From Larus michahellis (taxonomy: Eukaryota; Chordata; Aves; Charadriiformes; Laridae): 64,000 nucleotides of DNA. Below, piece by piece: positions 40,751 through 52,400 of the stretch. The stretch covers positions 28,809,446 to 28,873,445 of the forward strand of contig NC_133899.1 of assembly GCF_964199755.1 (NCBI RefSeq), given 5' to 3'. The position numbers and the translations under genes were made by a program. Below the pieces are notes generated by a model. The model saw only the letters and a program-made list of their open reading frames with translations. It had not been told where the DNA came from and made no database searches. Numbering within the stretch: position 1 is the first letter of the stretch; every line of letters starts with the position of its first letter.

Positions 40751-41765
40751 GGTCAATGGCTCAATGTCCATGTGGCAACTGGTGCCAAGTGGCATTCCTC
40801 AGGGGTCAGTACTGGGACCAGTGCTGTTTAACATCTTTCTTGGTGACATGGACAGTGGGATTGAGTGCACTGTCAGCAAGTTTGCTGACACCAAGCTGTG
40901 TGGAGCAGTCAACATGCCGGAGGGAAGGGATGCCTTCCAGAGGGACCTGGACAGGCTTGAGAGGTGGGCCTGTGTGAACCTCATGAAGTTCAACAAGGCC
41001 AAGTGCAAGGTCCTGCACCTGGGTCAGGGCAATCCCAAGCACAGATACAGGCTGGGCGGAGAATGGATTGAGAGCAGCCCCGAGGACAAGGACTTGCGGG
41101 TGTTGGCTGATGAGAAGCTCAACAGGACCCAGCAATGTGCGCTCACAGCCCAGAAAGCCAACTGTAACCTGGGCTGCATCAAAAGAAGCATGGTCAAGGG
41201 AGGTGATTCTGCCCCTCTGCTCCGCTCTGGTGAGACCTCACCTGGAGTACTGCATCCAGCTCTGGAGCCCCCAACATAAGAAGGACATGGACCTGTTGCA
41301 GCGAGTCCAGAGGAGGGCCATGAAGATGATCAGAGGGATGGGGCACCTCTCCTATGAAGACAGGCTTGAGACAGTTGGGGTTGTTCAGCCTGGAGAAGAG
41401 AAGGCTCTGAGGAGACCTTATTGTGGCCTTCCAGTACTTAAAGGGGGCCTACAGGAAAGCTGGGGAGGGACTCTTTATCAGGGAGTGTAGCAACAGGACA
41501 AGAGGTAACAGTTTTAAACTGAAAAAGGGGAGATTTAGATGAGATATTAGGAAGAAATTCTTGACTGCAAGTGGTGAGATACTGGCACTGGTTGCCCAGG
41601 GAAGTTATGGATGCCCCATCCCTGGAGGTGTTCAAGGCCAGGCTGGATGGGGCTTTGAGCAAGTGGGAGGTGTCCCTGCTCAGGGCAGGGGGTTGGAACT
41701 AGATGGGCTTTAAGGTCCCATCCACGTCTAACCATTCTATTATTCTATGATTCATTCTATGATTC
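40751..41765 (+). mobile_element. CR1 LINE, 5'-truncated, relatively young
   Basis: It begins inside ORF2 at the [20 protein letters not shown] motif, which is the reverse-transcriptase segment just before the catalytic box. It continues through [60 protein letters not shown] and [12 protein letters not shown]. The [15 protein letters not shown] segment lost in two other copies is retained here. Frameshifts follow. The tail ATTCTATGATTC ends at 41765. FADTKL lacks one aspartate of the usual FADDTKL box, so it is inactive as well as truncated. Confidence 0.93.
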
Positions 41766-44700
41766 AAATCACATTCCCAAATCTCTCAAGAAGTAGTTGG
41801 ACTCCTAATCCATTGGATTAACTGAAATTTCCTGAGAAGGAAGGATACCTTTATGTTTAGGGTGGAAACTTGGATTATCTCCAAGTAGCATCCATGTTTT
41901 GAGTAATACTCTGATATTAAGCTGCACCACATTACTTGCACTCAATTTTCTACAGAAGAACTTATCCTAATGGGACCTGCAATATGAGATTTTCCTTCCC
42001 TGATAGGTTCCTCCTCCTGAAACTCGGAGCTTGAACTGCACAACAAGCAGTTTCTTATCATAGTGGCCCTTACTGCTTTGCACCATCCCCAAAGTAACAC
42101 AAGACCGTTCCAGGGAGGGGGCCGAGGGTCATAAAAATGCTAAAAATCCGAATTACTACTTGTTTTGCTTCCTTAAGAAAACCACCACATATAGCTTGTG
42201 ATCTCATATCCATTTTTATTATGTGCCTTATGCCAGCAAACAGGAAACAATGCCTTTACTTCTTACAGTCACACCACATCAGCACCTATGTAATGAAACT
42301 AAATTTAAACTTCAGTTATGTTGTCAACTAAAAAAAGTGTAAGTGGCAAAATCCAGCTCCAGAACAGGATTATCCTTTAAATCCTTCACTCTCCAAAATC
42401 CTCAGTACTGTGGAAAACCTATTTTGCAAAATACTAAGCAATGATCAGATTTCAAATATCTCCACACCTTGGCTATTTGATTCTGACATGTTGCTTTTAG
42501 TTTCATTTAACTAATTAATTGACACCAAAAAAATTGTGTCCTCAGCTGTGTCCCAGCTAACAGGCTTGTTAAAAGATACAACTGATGAACAGATTTATAT
42601 GAATGAATGTAGCAAAAAGAAAGTTGTGTTTGGTTGTACAAAGAAGGCGACTAGATCTGGCTATTTAAAGAAAAGGACTAGTAATACAAAAAATGGAATT
42701 TACAGAATATAAATCTTATCCTCTCACCACAACTAATCTCCTTCACATGTGGAAATTCCAGTCTTTATCGAATTTCAGAATCTCTTGCTTGAACGTTAAT
42801 AATTATAAAACTCTAAGAGCATTATAAGACTCTTGATGACTCAGTATGAAGTATTCTTATGCTTTAACAGTCTGACATGTAATTTTAGCTGTGATTGCTA
42901 AGCTAATTTTTAGGTTAAACAACTGACAATTGTGGGCAGGCCCATTAAAAATGGCTGGGATAGCAGCCATTTTTACAACATGCTAATGACTAAGGGTTTG
43001 ATCCTGCAACACTGAGGTCAATGGAAGCTTTGTCACTGACTTCAGTGAGGATACAAGCCTTCATGCACAGACTACTAATAGCAAATGAAAACAGCAACTT
43101 ACCTATACCCTCACATTTTTAAAACAGAAGAACCATCTAATGAACGGAACAGGCTAAAGCCCGGCTGATAAAATATTCTGGTTGTCCTCTACTTCGCAGC
43201 TTGTGTTCCAGCACAAGAAGATCTTGTCAAGAAAATCAGACTTTCAGCAATTGAACACAAAGACAGATGAAGACTTACACACTGACAGATGAAGATTCAA
43301 TAAACAGTATCCCCTGTAGAAAGGTGTCTGTCCTGGAGTCCTGTCATGTGTGAATTCGGCCCAGCCTTTAGAACATTTCAAATCAACTTATGTTTTCTAC
43401 TAACGTTGCTTTAGGCTGTTTCATGGTTTCTGTGCTGAAGAGTAATGCAGATGGTCACAATGAGACCATTTACATCCTACCATCATGAATCTGGTAAATA
43501 GCACAGGGGTCAAAATGGATTGGCATACCCTGGAATGCTGTGCCAGCACTTCTTCAGACATCAAACATGTCCATTTTGTCCCTCTTTATATAACAGGTTC
43601 AGGACACACAGGCTTTCTAGCATAACTTTTCCATTTCAACTACTGAGGTAGATGAGATTCTAAAGGGAGGGGTAAAAATAAGTGGTTCTCCTGTTTCTCT
43701 TGTTTTTCGTTTTCTTTATAATGCTTGTAGACTATAATAGACTTTTAATTTCCCTGTTTCACATGAAAAGCAAATTTTCCTGGCCACCAGGTCTTCAGTG
43801 ACATTTTGCTACAGATATAAGGAACCATGTGAAATGCAGGTGATTTGCAAATGGGCTCTGAAAACCTTGACAAACTGCATTTATCTTCCTGAGATGCCTG
43901 AATTTTTGTCTTCTTACTTTTGTGTAAGTTTTGGACTTTCGTAGAAATTGGGAGGTGCCAGGCTCTTCCCATATTTCACATATAAAAAAGTAGGAGAAAA
44001 ATGGTGGAACAAAAATAACAATATTCTAGAATAAGGCTTTATATTAATTTTCAGCATAAAAGGATTTTCCCTGTATTGATGTTTAGCTCTTTACTGTACT
44101 TTGATTTTGCTGATTTTCCTGAATTGCAGGTTACTTCTATCAGCAAATTCTCACCAGAAAAATAAAACTCATGACTGAGCATTGCTTTCTATCTCTTACA
44201 GCTCAAATAAGAAAACCACACTGTGATGCCCTAATGATTTTGTACCAAATTTTGTAGATTGAAAATTACTAGCATTTGTTTTTAACAAATATCCTAACTG
44301 TTTGAATGTTTTAAAAAGTTACCAGGAAAGCATAAATCTCATCTCAGAGGGACCAAAGTGCGGCAGTTTGCGTAGCACTTTTCAAGACTCTAGTAGAATG
44401 TGAATTATATCAGAACTTATGCACTTCAAGAATGTGGGACGTTTGCATATGATGTTCTTCAAAAGACCAAAGTCTTTGTGACATCTTTCAGATAAATTCA
44501 GTCTCGATACAGGATACACCCTGGGTGTGTGCTTTTGATGATTTAAACATCATGTGATTATTAATCATAGCTACAGTACTGGCATTTTATGGGGTTCCCA
44601 ATGGCACAGCTGCCTGAGCAGATACCTACAGATGTCATCACACCAGGGTGTTGCAGGAATAGTACCAAGAAGACGTAAAGCCTGCAGCATAGTCATTCAG

Positions 44701-47700
44701 CTGGCTTTTCAATTCCAAAAATAGGTACAGTCCACTGGAGGAGATGGGGCAGGGCATCAGTACTTCACAAGCCAAGTACAAAGTTCTGGCAAGTTCATGA
44801 TCACACTATTACAGGCCACACATATCATGAATATGAAGATTTCTATTACATAACCTCTAAGCACCACAGGTAATTAACTTATTTTAGCCATCTAAAAAGT
44901 AAGGGTCTAGTCTAGGTGGTCATCTAAGTGTCTTCTGTAGTCACAGAAACTACAGGAGAGAAAAAGTCACCTTCAGAAGGCAACTCACCCAACCTGCTTT
45001 AGACATCAGTGTAAGCACAGGAGTAATGATCATCTGAAGGTGCCTGTCTCCCTCCATTGAACCAAGACAGCCTGGCAAACAGTTTGATTATATGTCTAAT
45101 ATTTAGATGAGTGCTATTAGATGATATAAATCCTATTCCAAACAAAACAAACCCCACAGTCTACCAGCTTTTTAGGCTGCAGAGTAACTTCAAATACATT
45201 ATTTCCCATCTACATTGAATATCTGTAGTAGGCAATAAGAGAAACAGGGACAATAAGGAAGGGAAGCTAAAACCAAAAGGCTCTGCTTTTCCTAACCTTT
45301 TGAATAAACTACATGTGAGACACTGAAAGAATGACCACTTTTTCACTTAGGGATCAAGAAATCTAAATCATGCAACACAACAGTTAATATTTGCACTAGA
45401 TGTTCTCTGTTTAAGCAACATACGGACAAAATTCTGATACCTCATGACATACCTTATAATAAAAGAAGTTTAACCAACTGGTATTAAAACTGAAAGAGTT
45501 AAAAGGAGCATTGGGCAATACCAACACGCAGAGATTACAGCAGACTGGCACAGAATATGGCCATTACAATGGAAACCAATTCCAAAATGCAGTTAAATTA
45601 CCATGTGATCCCAGTAGCAACTGCAATCCCATATCCTCTTTTTATGGGAAATTATGTCATTTTGAACAGCTTCATTGGACAAAGCGTGGAATTTTCTAAA
45701 TTGACAGTTTCAATTAATACATTGGTCAAAATTATCCTCCTGCCTGCAATAACCAGGCATAGATGGTAAAGTACATAGGTGGTAAAGACCTATTTATTTA
45801 GATACATAGATTTGTTTTAAATACTCTTGGCAAATACCATCCATATAAAGACTTTTTTAAAGATGTAACAGGAAGAAGGATGTAACAGAAAAAAATCCTC
45901 TAAAAATAGTTTTCTCTAAAAATATCCTGTGGAGGAGCACCTCATTTTAAATATGCTTTACAATGCTAATAGAAGTTCCTTGTTCCAAACAGTGAAACGT
46001 GATTCTTCTCAATATTTCAGTCACGGTTTATGATACAGCGTTGAAAGAGTTTCGCAATGGTTCTCGTTACTGCCTCCTTGACTGTGGTGCTAATGACTCT
46101 AGTGACTACAGGTCCCAATCAGCTGTAACCCATCTTGATCTGCAGCTAAAGGGAAAATAGAGAGTTGTATGCTGGGAGATGTAGTCTCATCAGCTACAAA
46201 TATGCATAGTCGAGGCATATGTTAGACATAGTTGTTTTATCTTCATTAAATATTTATTACTATTGTCAGTACAAAAGGCCAGGCAAAACTTGCAAACTAA
46301 ATAAAGGTTACACTTTAAGAAAATACTGTGGTAATTTGACTCCATCCAATTTCCCAAGAAAAACATATAAATAGAAAATGACAGCAGCAAACTCTCTGCT
46401 GTCATTACATTCATGCAGCTCAAAACTAGGGCATCACAAAAAAAAAGCTGGCCCATGTTTTTGTTCACTTGTATTTAAAAAAAAAAAAGAAACCCACACA
46501 CAAAACCCCAGCTGTAGGTAACACTAAATAGAATCTAAATGCAATCCACGGTCGTATATAATTCAAAATGTTAGGAGAGATTTATTAAAGTGGAATAGGA
46601 GGGTGAAAAATTGAATTTATGTTTAAGTGCAGATGTTAAAGAAGCATGGCACGTGCCTGCAGGAACAATTCTGCATCATCTCTGCCTTGTCTGTATATTG
46701 CAGAAGTTTTTTGAGGAAAAAAAAAAAAAAGAAACGCAGTTTTAAAAATCTGAACTTCATCAAAATTTTAAGTAATTGTCTTTGGGCACCAAGAGGAAAT
46801 TAAAAATTGCATTTACAAAGATTGTGCAAATTACTCCATGATCTTCCAAAATCTCCCTTTCACTGTGGTGTATATATATATACTGCATATATTCCGCTCC
46901 CCTGCAACATATTTTCAGAATTTTGCATTTAAATCTCCATGAAGGTTTGTTTCCACTAACAAATTTTGTTGCATTTAACTACAATTTTAAAGGCCTGAGA
47001 TAGTTAACACAGCATGGAGCGCTACTGAGCTGTGTTCAGTATCATGCTAACAAACACGATTAGGATGAATACAGTGAGATGGGCTACAAACACACCATTC
47101 AGTCACAGTCAGCAATGGAAACCGGAGATTTTGTAATCACACTGAAACACAGCCAGTTTATCTATTGCAGGAAAGCCCTACAACGATGAGGTTTTGTTGT
47201 AGCTTTTTTAGCGACCTCCTTGTAGAGCTTTGCTGTTTTTGTAGGTCTTATCTGTGCAAAAGCCCTCAATTAACTGCCTTCAGTCGCTGGCACACTCGGG
47301 TTGAAGCTGCACTGATTGTTATCTCCAATGGCTAGGGGAACATAACCAGCAATCTGAGGGCTTTCCAAACATTCACTTTAGGGATACCTTAACATACATC
47401 TGTTTGCTCTGACTGCTGTTAACGGTGGAAACTATCTAAAGCAGACAACCTTACAGATTCTTTAGTTAAGTGCCCACTTCACCTTTCCGCAGACCTCTTC
47501 AGTATCTATCTGTAGCCAATTCCTTCTTCACAACCTCAAGACTGTTATGCATCCCTAATCCTCCCTTTAAAAGCACTCCTCGCATCCACTCCACCTTCAA
47601 AAATCCCCAGCCCCGGGATTTAACCCTGGCTTGCTGGAATTAGCCACACGGACGGTCCCCCACCCCTGAGTCACCCTCTCCCACCGCAGCCGCCTTCATC

Positions 47701-47929
47701 ATCCTCCCCCACCGCCCCATCACATTCACCTCCCCCGGTTAGACAAAACAGAGGTTTGTCTAATAGCTTGCCCTCTAAATTTGTTCCTTGAAGACTGGCA
47801 GGGACATACTCCCGTCCCCTTTGTCAGCCAGCCAGCCTTCATGAATGGGCAGCTGAAAAATCACGGGATTATTAAACCCATAATGCGTTCATTGCTGGTA
47901 ATCCGCTGCTGATTTTGCCAGCGGTTGTG
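41766..47929. other. Intergenic DNA upstream of PPM1A
   Basis: 6.2 kb of unique AT-rich sequence with scattered homopolymers and a short TA run near 46869-46881. A decayed repeat trace lies at 43004-43064. GC content climbs from about 47.6 kb into the PPM1A island. No gene recognised. Confidence 0.5.
43004..43064. repeat. Trace of an old dispersed repeat (CACTGAGGTCAATGG type)
   Basis: CCTGCAACACTGAGGTCAAT followed by GTCACTGACTTCAGTGAGGA has an internal near-palindrome: ACTGAGGTCAATGG against CACTGACTTCAGTG. The same core occurs at 39883. It is probably an ancient amniote interspersed repeat of unassigned family. Confidence 0.4.
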
Positions 47930-48527
47930 CTTTCAGCGGGGAAAGCCCGCAGGCCTCAGCTTCAGGCGGGTGACAGGATATCCCAGCGCATCCCTGGCAC
48001 CTGTCCGCAGCCCTGCGGAGGGGACACGAGCAGGATGGCTTTTCCTCAGCCCCTGGCCCCGCCGAGGAGCGTCAGGTGCTTCCTCAGGGAGAAGAGGCTG
48101 ATCCCGACAGAGCCTCAACGCCACTCGCTCGGCCTCAGGCGAGAGCGAGGAACCGAAGACGAGAACCGGGAACACGCGCCGTTAGCGCTCGCGCCGTTTC
48201 CTCCCCTCAGGGAAAGGGGCGGGACCGATGACGTCTTCCCCCCCTCGCCCACGCGCTCCCGCGCACGCTCAGTCCGGCCCCGCTCGGAGGCGTGGGTGAC
48301 GACGGTGAGGCGGAGGGTGATGTAATACCTCGAACGGCCTCGCGCCTTCCCCTGTTCCTCCGCCGCAGCCCTCCCAGCCCCGACATCCGGGTATCCCGCC
48401 CGGATTTTTTGCCCTGAAAAAGCAGCGTTTTGGTGGTGACAGTATTTGTTTGGTTTTTTTGGGCGTGCGCCCCCGACGACGCGGGAAAGGTTGAGGGGGC
48501 GCCCCCTTCCCCTCCCCACCCCTACGG

Positions 48528-48539
48528 CGCGCACGCGCA
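48528..48539. promoter_or_regulatory. NRF1-type binding site
   Basis: CGCGCACGCGCA matches the YGCGCAYGCGCR consensus at every position. It lies in the PPM1A CpG island just before the inferred first exon. Confidence 0.7.
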
Positions 48540-48559
48540 GATGGGAGGAGGAGACGGCG

Positions 48560-48936
48560 GCGGCGCAGTGCGTGTGTCTGCGCGTAGAGGAGGGGGGGAC
48601 GGACGACGCTGCACGGCGCTCCGCGTAGTGGGCGCGGAGGGGGGGGGGGGGCCGGCGGCGGCCGAGCGAGGAGGAGGTGGGGGGGAGGAGGACAGAGGAG
48701 CGGAGGCGAGATGAGCGCTGGGCTCCCCCTGGGCAGAGAGCCGCCCTCGACAGCCGCCGCCGCCTGTGAATGAGCTGAGGCGAGGCCGTCTGCCCGGTGC
48801 CCCCCCCCCCCCCTTCTCCCCTGGCCGGCCCCGCCGCGGACATCCTCGCCTGCCCCCGGCCTCCCTGCCCCAACGTACCTTCGGGAGCGCGGCCCTGCCT
48901 GCCACAACCGGCGCCGTCCGCCGCGGCCGGGGGGGG
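48560..48936 (+). other. PPM1A: PPM1A non-coding first exon (5' end approximate)
   Basis: GC-rich sequence ends at a strong donor, GG/GTAAGT at 48937-48942, inside the CpG island. The next recognisable acceptor of the gene is at 63382, whose exon opens only 18 bases before the start codon, so an upstream untranslated exon is required. The transcription start is a guess; only the 3' boundary is supported by a motif. Confidence 0.5.
48639..48651. repeat. G13 homopolymer
   Basis: Thirteen consecutive G in the inferred PPM1A 5' UTR. It is able to join G-quadruplexes with neighbouring G runs, and it is prone to length error in sequencing. Confidence 0.85.
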
Positions 48937-49471
48937 GTAAGTGGCGCTGCGCAGCGCGGGGGCCTCCGGCGGGCCGGGCTGAGGGGGTGGCGGCGGGGCC
49001 GGGCTGGGCAACGGCGGGGCGCTGGGGGGCCGCGTTCGGCGCCGGCTGGGCCCCGGGGCCTGTAAACAAGTGGGGGGTGGGTGCTCTCCGTCTCGGCTCG
49101 GCGGTGGCAGGTCGTCCCTCCTGTAGCTCGGCGGAGGAGCGAGGCGCCATCCCCGGCGGCGGCAGCAGCTGGTACCGGGTCGGGGCGGCGAGAGGGAGGG
49201 AAATGGGAAGGGGGGGCGGCGCGGGTGCGAGCCGGCTTGGGATGCTGCTGCCGGGAGCCTTCCCCCCCCATCCCCCCAGGGCCTGAAGGCGGCCTGGCCG
49301 CGGGGCTCCGCTGTGCAGCCCCTGCAGTACAGGAGGGTTCGCCAAAGGGTGGGGGGTTGGCACGGCAGCCCCTTGGGGCTGGGCATGGGGAAAGAAAGGG
49401 AGGAGGAGGGTGAGCAGAGGGTTTGGGGCCTGGATCAGGTAGCAGCAGCTTTCTTTTTCTCCTACACGACA

Positions 49472-49493
49472 CCCCCCCCCCCCCCCCCCCCCC
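49472..49493. repeat. C22 homopolymer
   Basis: Twenty-two consecutive C at the downstream edge of the CpG island, at the start of the first PPM1A intron. The length may be inexact in an assembly. Confidence 0.85.
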
Positions 49494-52400
49494 GGCCGAT
49501 TCAGGGTTCATTTAATGATGGCTATAAACAGCCTCCTTTCCCATCGCCACCCAAACGCTTGGGGCACGGCACTGGGGAAAAAACAAAACAACCCGCATCT
49601 ATTTATAAAGCACCCCACCCTAGCGAGGGTCGGGGCATCAAGCACTCCCCAGATAGTGACATTATTATGCAGCGGGCGATTTTCTCTTGCCGACGCCTTT
49701 CAGGCATTTAAAGTTTGAGAGATTTCGCTGCCTTTGAAGACAATGTAATGAGCAAAGGTTACGCTGATGATCTGTGATCTGTCATAGCTTGCATGCTAGA
49801 AGTAGGTAGAAGAAAATGCTCTCTTCGATTAAAAAGTTGTCCGGTGATGTACTGCGTAACTGGGCTTGCGTGTTAAATGCCAGAGGTTCTGAACATACGT
49901 CTGACCTTTTTGTTACATTAGCTTGTATTATAGTAGGTATGATACAGCTTTAAGACTGTCTGCAGGTTAATAGTTTCAGAAGAATTGATTTTCTAGACAT
50001 CTGTTCCCTATGTATTTGTATTTATTTAGTACAATTAAAATATTTCAGAGTTGCTATGCGTATGGCAAAATTTTGTTGTTGCAAAACTAACATTTAAGTT
50101 TGCAGTAGTACTTGTGAGGAACTAATGTTTTTTGAGTTGTACCTTTTGTCAAATGAGGAAGTGCCGGTCGTTCAGATGACCTGTCTGGTAACCTTAAGGT
50201 TTAAGGTGCTGTGTGTCATACAAAGGAATTCTTTATTTTTTAAGCAGAAGGCAGTTTTAGATCCTGAGAGCAGTAGGTTTGAAGGTAGGTGATTTCCTCA
50301 GACTGTAACGTTCAACATCAGAGGAAGTAGAATCATTTTATGAAGTAGCAGTTCTAACTCTTGTCATTCTAGGATATGACTTTTCAAATATAAGCCCATG
50401 TAGCACTTCCCTGAGCCTGTACATGAACTGTTTCAGTGGTTAGGTGGCTGAAGTGGGATTTGTGAAGCACTAGTGAAATTAAAGCAAGGCGGCTGCTGTT
50501 ACTCAGGACCCTGCATGAATTGCTAAATGACCAAGAATTGTGCAAGTTCTACCCACATTTCTTCTCTGATAGCTTCCCTTCTTTTACTATTCATAGTTTT
50601 CCTACGAATAACATCAGAGACAGAGGATGGGGGGGAAGAAACATGGGTCAGGGAAGTTTTACATTTTACCTATCCAATCAAAGGAAAGGTGTCGAGGGAA
50701 AGCAGTTTTGATAGCTGTACCAGCATTTTTCCCTGGGGTAGGGACAGTTGCTCCTAAAGTTTTCCCTTCCAGGCCTTTCTGGGTCTACCTTTTGTGTATG
50801 AGACTGGACTAAGAGTAAAAGACTTGCTGATGCATCATGCCAGTTATTAGTGTTTTCCTCGCAGACATAGATATCTGATAAAACCCTCTGATAAATGTGG
50901 CTTGTACTGGAGAGAGCTGGTCTGTACTCTCACCCTCTTCTGACATAGCCGTGTTTTTCTTGTATACAGCCATGGCCTATCTCTGGTTTATATTATAGGT
51001 TTAGTCCTTTGGTTGGTGGTTGTCTGGTAAATCCCCCCCCTTGAGGTACAGTAGAAAACTATACCCGTTTTCCAAGTATTTACTTAACTGTCTATAGGTA
51101 AGCTTGAGATACTTTTCTTGAAACCAAGGAGGAGAGGTGGAAATGCCAAATGACTGGTGAAGCTTGCAGGTCTAAACAAGCAGAACACACTTAGTGCAAT
51201 TTGAATTAAAGCTGAATACAAAAAGGTTTTTTCTGTAAAATCAAGCTAGTTGCGTCTTATCTGGAGTGCAGCTTATGCACTGAAGTTGAGTCATTCTTGC
51301 TGAGATAGCATTTTAAGAACTGTTGTTAAAAGGCTTAGATATTTAACTCTGGCACAGTATAATTTGCAAACTTATGTAACTGGTATGTTTTTGAATGCAG
51401 CTGTCAATAAGAGATCTTATTGCACTTTTCCTTTTTAGTGGAACTAGGGAATATAGACCAGCTACTTTCACAAGATGACCTAAATATGAGTTATTTAACA
51501 ATAATGTATTTCTTACTAAAATATTGACATTATTATTGACTTAATTTTTACATGTTCGGGGCTATTCTCATGTAAAAAATTATATTTTTTTATGTAACTG
51601 GTTAAGCAGAACTGCATTGGAATTAAGGGACTGAACAATGCAGGTTTTGTTATTAAATAAGCAGGTTTTGGAAGGGGAAGTACTGTAAAATAATTATATT
51701 AATTTTGTCTCTGCAGACCTGCAACTCATTTAAAAGATTTTAATAGTGACAATGTTTGAAGTCAAGACAATAGTGGTTTAGCATAGCTACACCTGAGCCA
51801 AACATTTATTCGTACCGTTGTATGTGGCCCCTTGTAATTTTTACTCCTCTTTTCAGATAAGTTGTACCTCCCTATTACATTTTTTTGAAACATTGGTTTA
51901 TCATCTGTGTTTTTAAATGATGCAATTTGTAGTTGGTTCTTTTGAAAATTAAGCTCTTCTTGACTACTACGTTGTTTTAGTCACATGATCCAAATTTCAG
52001 TTAAAAATACTAGGATAAGAAATAAACTTCTGTAAAATTCAAACATGGTTCACTACAGTGCTCTTCATTGAAAGAATGGCAAATTGCAAAGTATGAAGTC
52101 CGTGTAAACACTATGTAATCCCTGAAAAAAATGCAAATTTTCTTAGGGTATTTATAAGACCCAGGGAATGTACAACAAAAATCTGGTTTTTATGGCATTT
52201 ATGTACATTCCATTAGCCAGTGCATAAAAATGTTGTTTAAGAAAGATTTGTGTATTTGAGCCATGATGTGGTGTGGATCACAGTGGAGATAGCATTATCT
52301 CCTTGTAGCTTCTTTATGTTGCTCGTCTTGCTATCTGTCTGTGAAGGAACAATTTAGGACTTAGTAAGATTTAATATTGCTAGAGTAAATCATTTAAATC

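Larger units (their letters stand above)
47930..49420 (+). promoter_or_regulatory. PPM1A: CpG island and promoter of PPM1A
   Basis: Dense CpG with GC far above the flanks. It contains a GC box GGGGCGGG at 48216-48223, a CRE half site TGACGT at 48229-48234, and a full NRF1-type site CGCGCACGCGCA at 48528-48539. Long homopolymers occur at 48639-48651 (G13), 48800-48813 (C14) and 49472-49493 (C22). Position and strand, upstream of the PPM1A coding exon, make this its promoter by inference. Confidence 0.8.

Noticed and set aside
48115-49386. A 423-codon minus-strand open frame, with overlapping long frames, in the PPM1A CpG island
   Set aside because: Composition is almost entirely Pro/Arg/Ala/Gly/Ser, several frames on both strands are open at once, and no domain or splice structure is seen. 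This is what GC-rich DNA gives by default.
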